This document shows, piece after piece, positions 7,938 through 8,695 of a stretch of 8,695 nucleotides of DNA (its first letter is position 1; each line of letters opens with the position of its first letter). The notes under the pieces were generated by a model that was not told the origin of the DNA, made no database searches, and saw only the letters and a list, made by a program, of their open reading frames with translations. Where the stretch lies: contig JAGVBL010000259.1 in the NCBI GenBank assembly GCA_020059785.1, positions 1 to 8,695 of the forward strand, read 5' to 3'. The position numbers and the translations under genes were made by a program. Origin of the DNA: Ignavibacteriales bacterium (GTDB taxonomy: Bacteria > Bacteroidota > Ignavibacteria > Ignavibacteriales > Melioribacteraceae).

Positions 7938-8578
7938 ATAATTATTTCTCCGTTATTTTCATTCATAATTCCAGAATCGATATATTTTTTTCTTCCTTCT
8001 TCGGAGAAGATTCCTTCGAAAAAGATTTTTATAATGTCATTGTAAGCTTCGTTTACTGTTACAGGAAGCTGAGAGAGGATTTCAAGATTTAGCATTGCAT
8101 GTATTGCAGAAAAATATAAGTTGACTGCTATATCGCTATTAAAATCTTTTCGAAACACTCCGCTTTCTTTCCCATGATTAATTAATTTTGAAAAAGCTTC
8201 ATATGCATTTTTTTTCCGGAACTCCTGAATTTCATTCCAGACTTCCGGCTGACTCTTTACAAGATCCTGAATATTAGGATGTGAAAGTTTGGAAATATGG
8301 GACGTTACGAAATTCAAAAAGTTTTTCAACTTTGTAATAAATTCTGTTGATTTATCGGCGATCAGTTCTTCAACATAGTTTTCAACGGCGCACTTTTTAT
8401 TTCTTACCACTTCTTTTAAAATGTGCTCTTTGTTTTCGAAATGCTTATAAAGGGTTTTCTTACTTATAGAAAGGGTGGAGGCAATTTCTTCCATTGTAAC
8501 TTTTGAGAACCTGAACTGAAGGAACATTTCCTCGGCTTTAGTAAGAATTCTCTGTTTTACTTCTTCACTGTATGCCAT
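7934..8578 (-). CDS. TetR/AcrR-family transcriptional repressor of the efflux operon
   Basis: This 214-residue protein has a typical TetR N-terminal DNA-binding domain: helix 1 with RILTKAEEMFLQFRFSKVTM (about 10-29) and the helix-turn-helix EEIASTLSISKKTLYKHFENKEHIL (30-54), which carries the family hallmark TLYKHF. The remaining residues, about 60-200, are helical and diverge as expected for a ligand-binding and dimerisation domain; the ligand cannot be deduced. As first gene of the operon, overlapping the channel gene by 4 bases, it most likely represses its own promoter and is released when a pump substrate binds. A possible operator (inverted repeat at 8636-8663) lies 58 bases upstream of its start. 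GAGGAA at 8581-8586 is unusually close to the ATG (2 bases, or 4 if only AGGA pairs). The start is still favoured because MAYSEEVKQRIL is a normal TetR beginning. Confidence 0.94.
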   Translation of the reverse strand: MAYSEEVKQRILTKAEEMFLQFRFSKVTMEEIASTLSISKKTLYKHFENKEHILKEVVRNKKCAVENYVEELIADKSTEFITKLKNFLNFVTSHISKLSHPNIQDLVKSQPEVWNEIQEFRKKNAYEAFSKLINHGKESGVFRKDFNSDIAVNLYFSAIHAMLNLEILSQLPVTVNEAYNDIIKIFFEGIFSEEGRKKYIDSGIMNENNGEIII

Positions 8579-8635
8579 ACTTCCTCAATTAGATTTATAA
8601 GTACAGAACACCGGGACTCTTATTTTAGTTCCGAT

Positions 8636-8663
8636 GGAAACAATAATTGTATAAGTCGTTTCC
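8636..8663. promoter_or_regulatory. Candidate operator: GGAAAC / GTTTCC inverted repeat
   Basis: GGAAAC at 8636-8641 and GTTTCC at 8658-8663 are perfect inverted copies separated by 16 bases, 28 bases in all, just upstream of the TetR-type gene. The length is within the range used by TetR-family dimers. One arm touches the putative -7 element at 8663-8670, so a bound repressor would block transcription initiation. The heptamer AGTTCCG also occurs on either side (8627-8633 and 8675-8681). The inner part of the repeat is only weakly symmetric. Confidence 0.45.
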
Positions 8664-8691
8664 AAAATTAATAAAGTTCCGCTAATTCAAA
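8663..8691 (-). promoter_or_regulatory. Candidate Bacteroidota-type promoter of the efflux operon
   Basis: On the minus strand TTTG (8688-8691) is followed after 17 bases by TAATTTTG (8663-8670), matching the Bacteroidota -33/-7 pattern TTTG and TAnnTTTG. Initiation would fall inside the inverted repeat at 8636-8663, giving a leader of roughly 75-80 bases. If this lineage instead uses an ordinary sigma-70 consensus, the nearby TATACAAT-like sequence on the minus strand (about 8645-8652) is an alternative -10. The window ends just beyond the -33 box, so the upstream part is not visible. Confidence 0.4.
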
Positions 8692-8695
8692 AAAA

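Overview
The window comes from an AT-rich, Gram-negative, diderm bacterium. It is most likely a member of the Bacteroidota/Chlorobi superphylum, with an Ignavibacteria-like lineage the best guess. The evidence is a secreted beta-propeller protein ending in a type IX secretion (T9SS) sorting domain (PNPANPTT start, LSSGVYYY and KKLILIK near the end) and a complete tripartite envelope efflux system. The placement is inferred from protein style, not from a marker gene.

Every supportable gene is on the minus strand, so transcription runs from high to low coordinates. Region 1 (8695 down to about 2284) is a four-gene efflux operon: a TetR/AcrR-family repressor, a TolC-like outer-membrane channel overlapping it by 4 bases (ATGA), a periplasmic adaptor 25 bases further on, and an RND inner-membrane pump of the drug-exporting HAE-1 type 28 bases after that. 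A strong intrinsic terminator closes the operon. Upstream of the repressor gene lies a 6-bp inverted repeat (GGAAAC / GTTTCC) that touches a Bacteroidota-like promoter element, so the repressor probably controls its own operon. The pump, adaptor and channel together would span both membranes and export small toxic compounds using the proton gradient.

Region 2 (about 2283 to 1890) is a non-coding gap of nearly 400 bases. It contains a small hairpin (CTTCCA / TGGAAG) and other short repeats, and must hold the promoter of the next operon.

Region 3 (1889 to 1) is a second, tightly spaced operon of exported proteins. It starts with a seven-repeat YCF48/BNR-type beta-propeller with a T9SS C-terminal domain, broken by a single extra base in a nine-base homopolymer. 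Next is a 178-residue exported protein of unrecognised family, and then the first 13 codons of a further gene with a strong ribosome binding site, cut by the window edge.

The efflux operon is ordinary in content. The observation most worth following is the homopolymer frameshift in the propeller gene, which is either a sequencing error, a recent mutation, or a slippage or phase-variation switch. I found no undescribed system that I can support.
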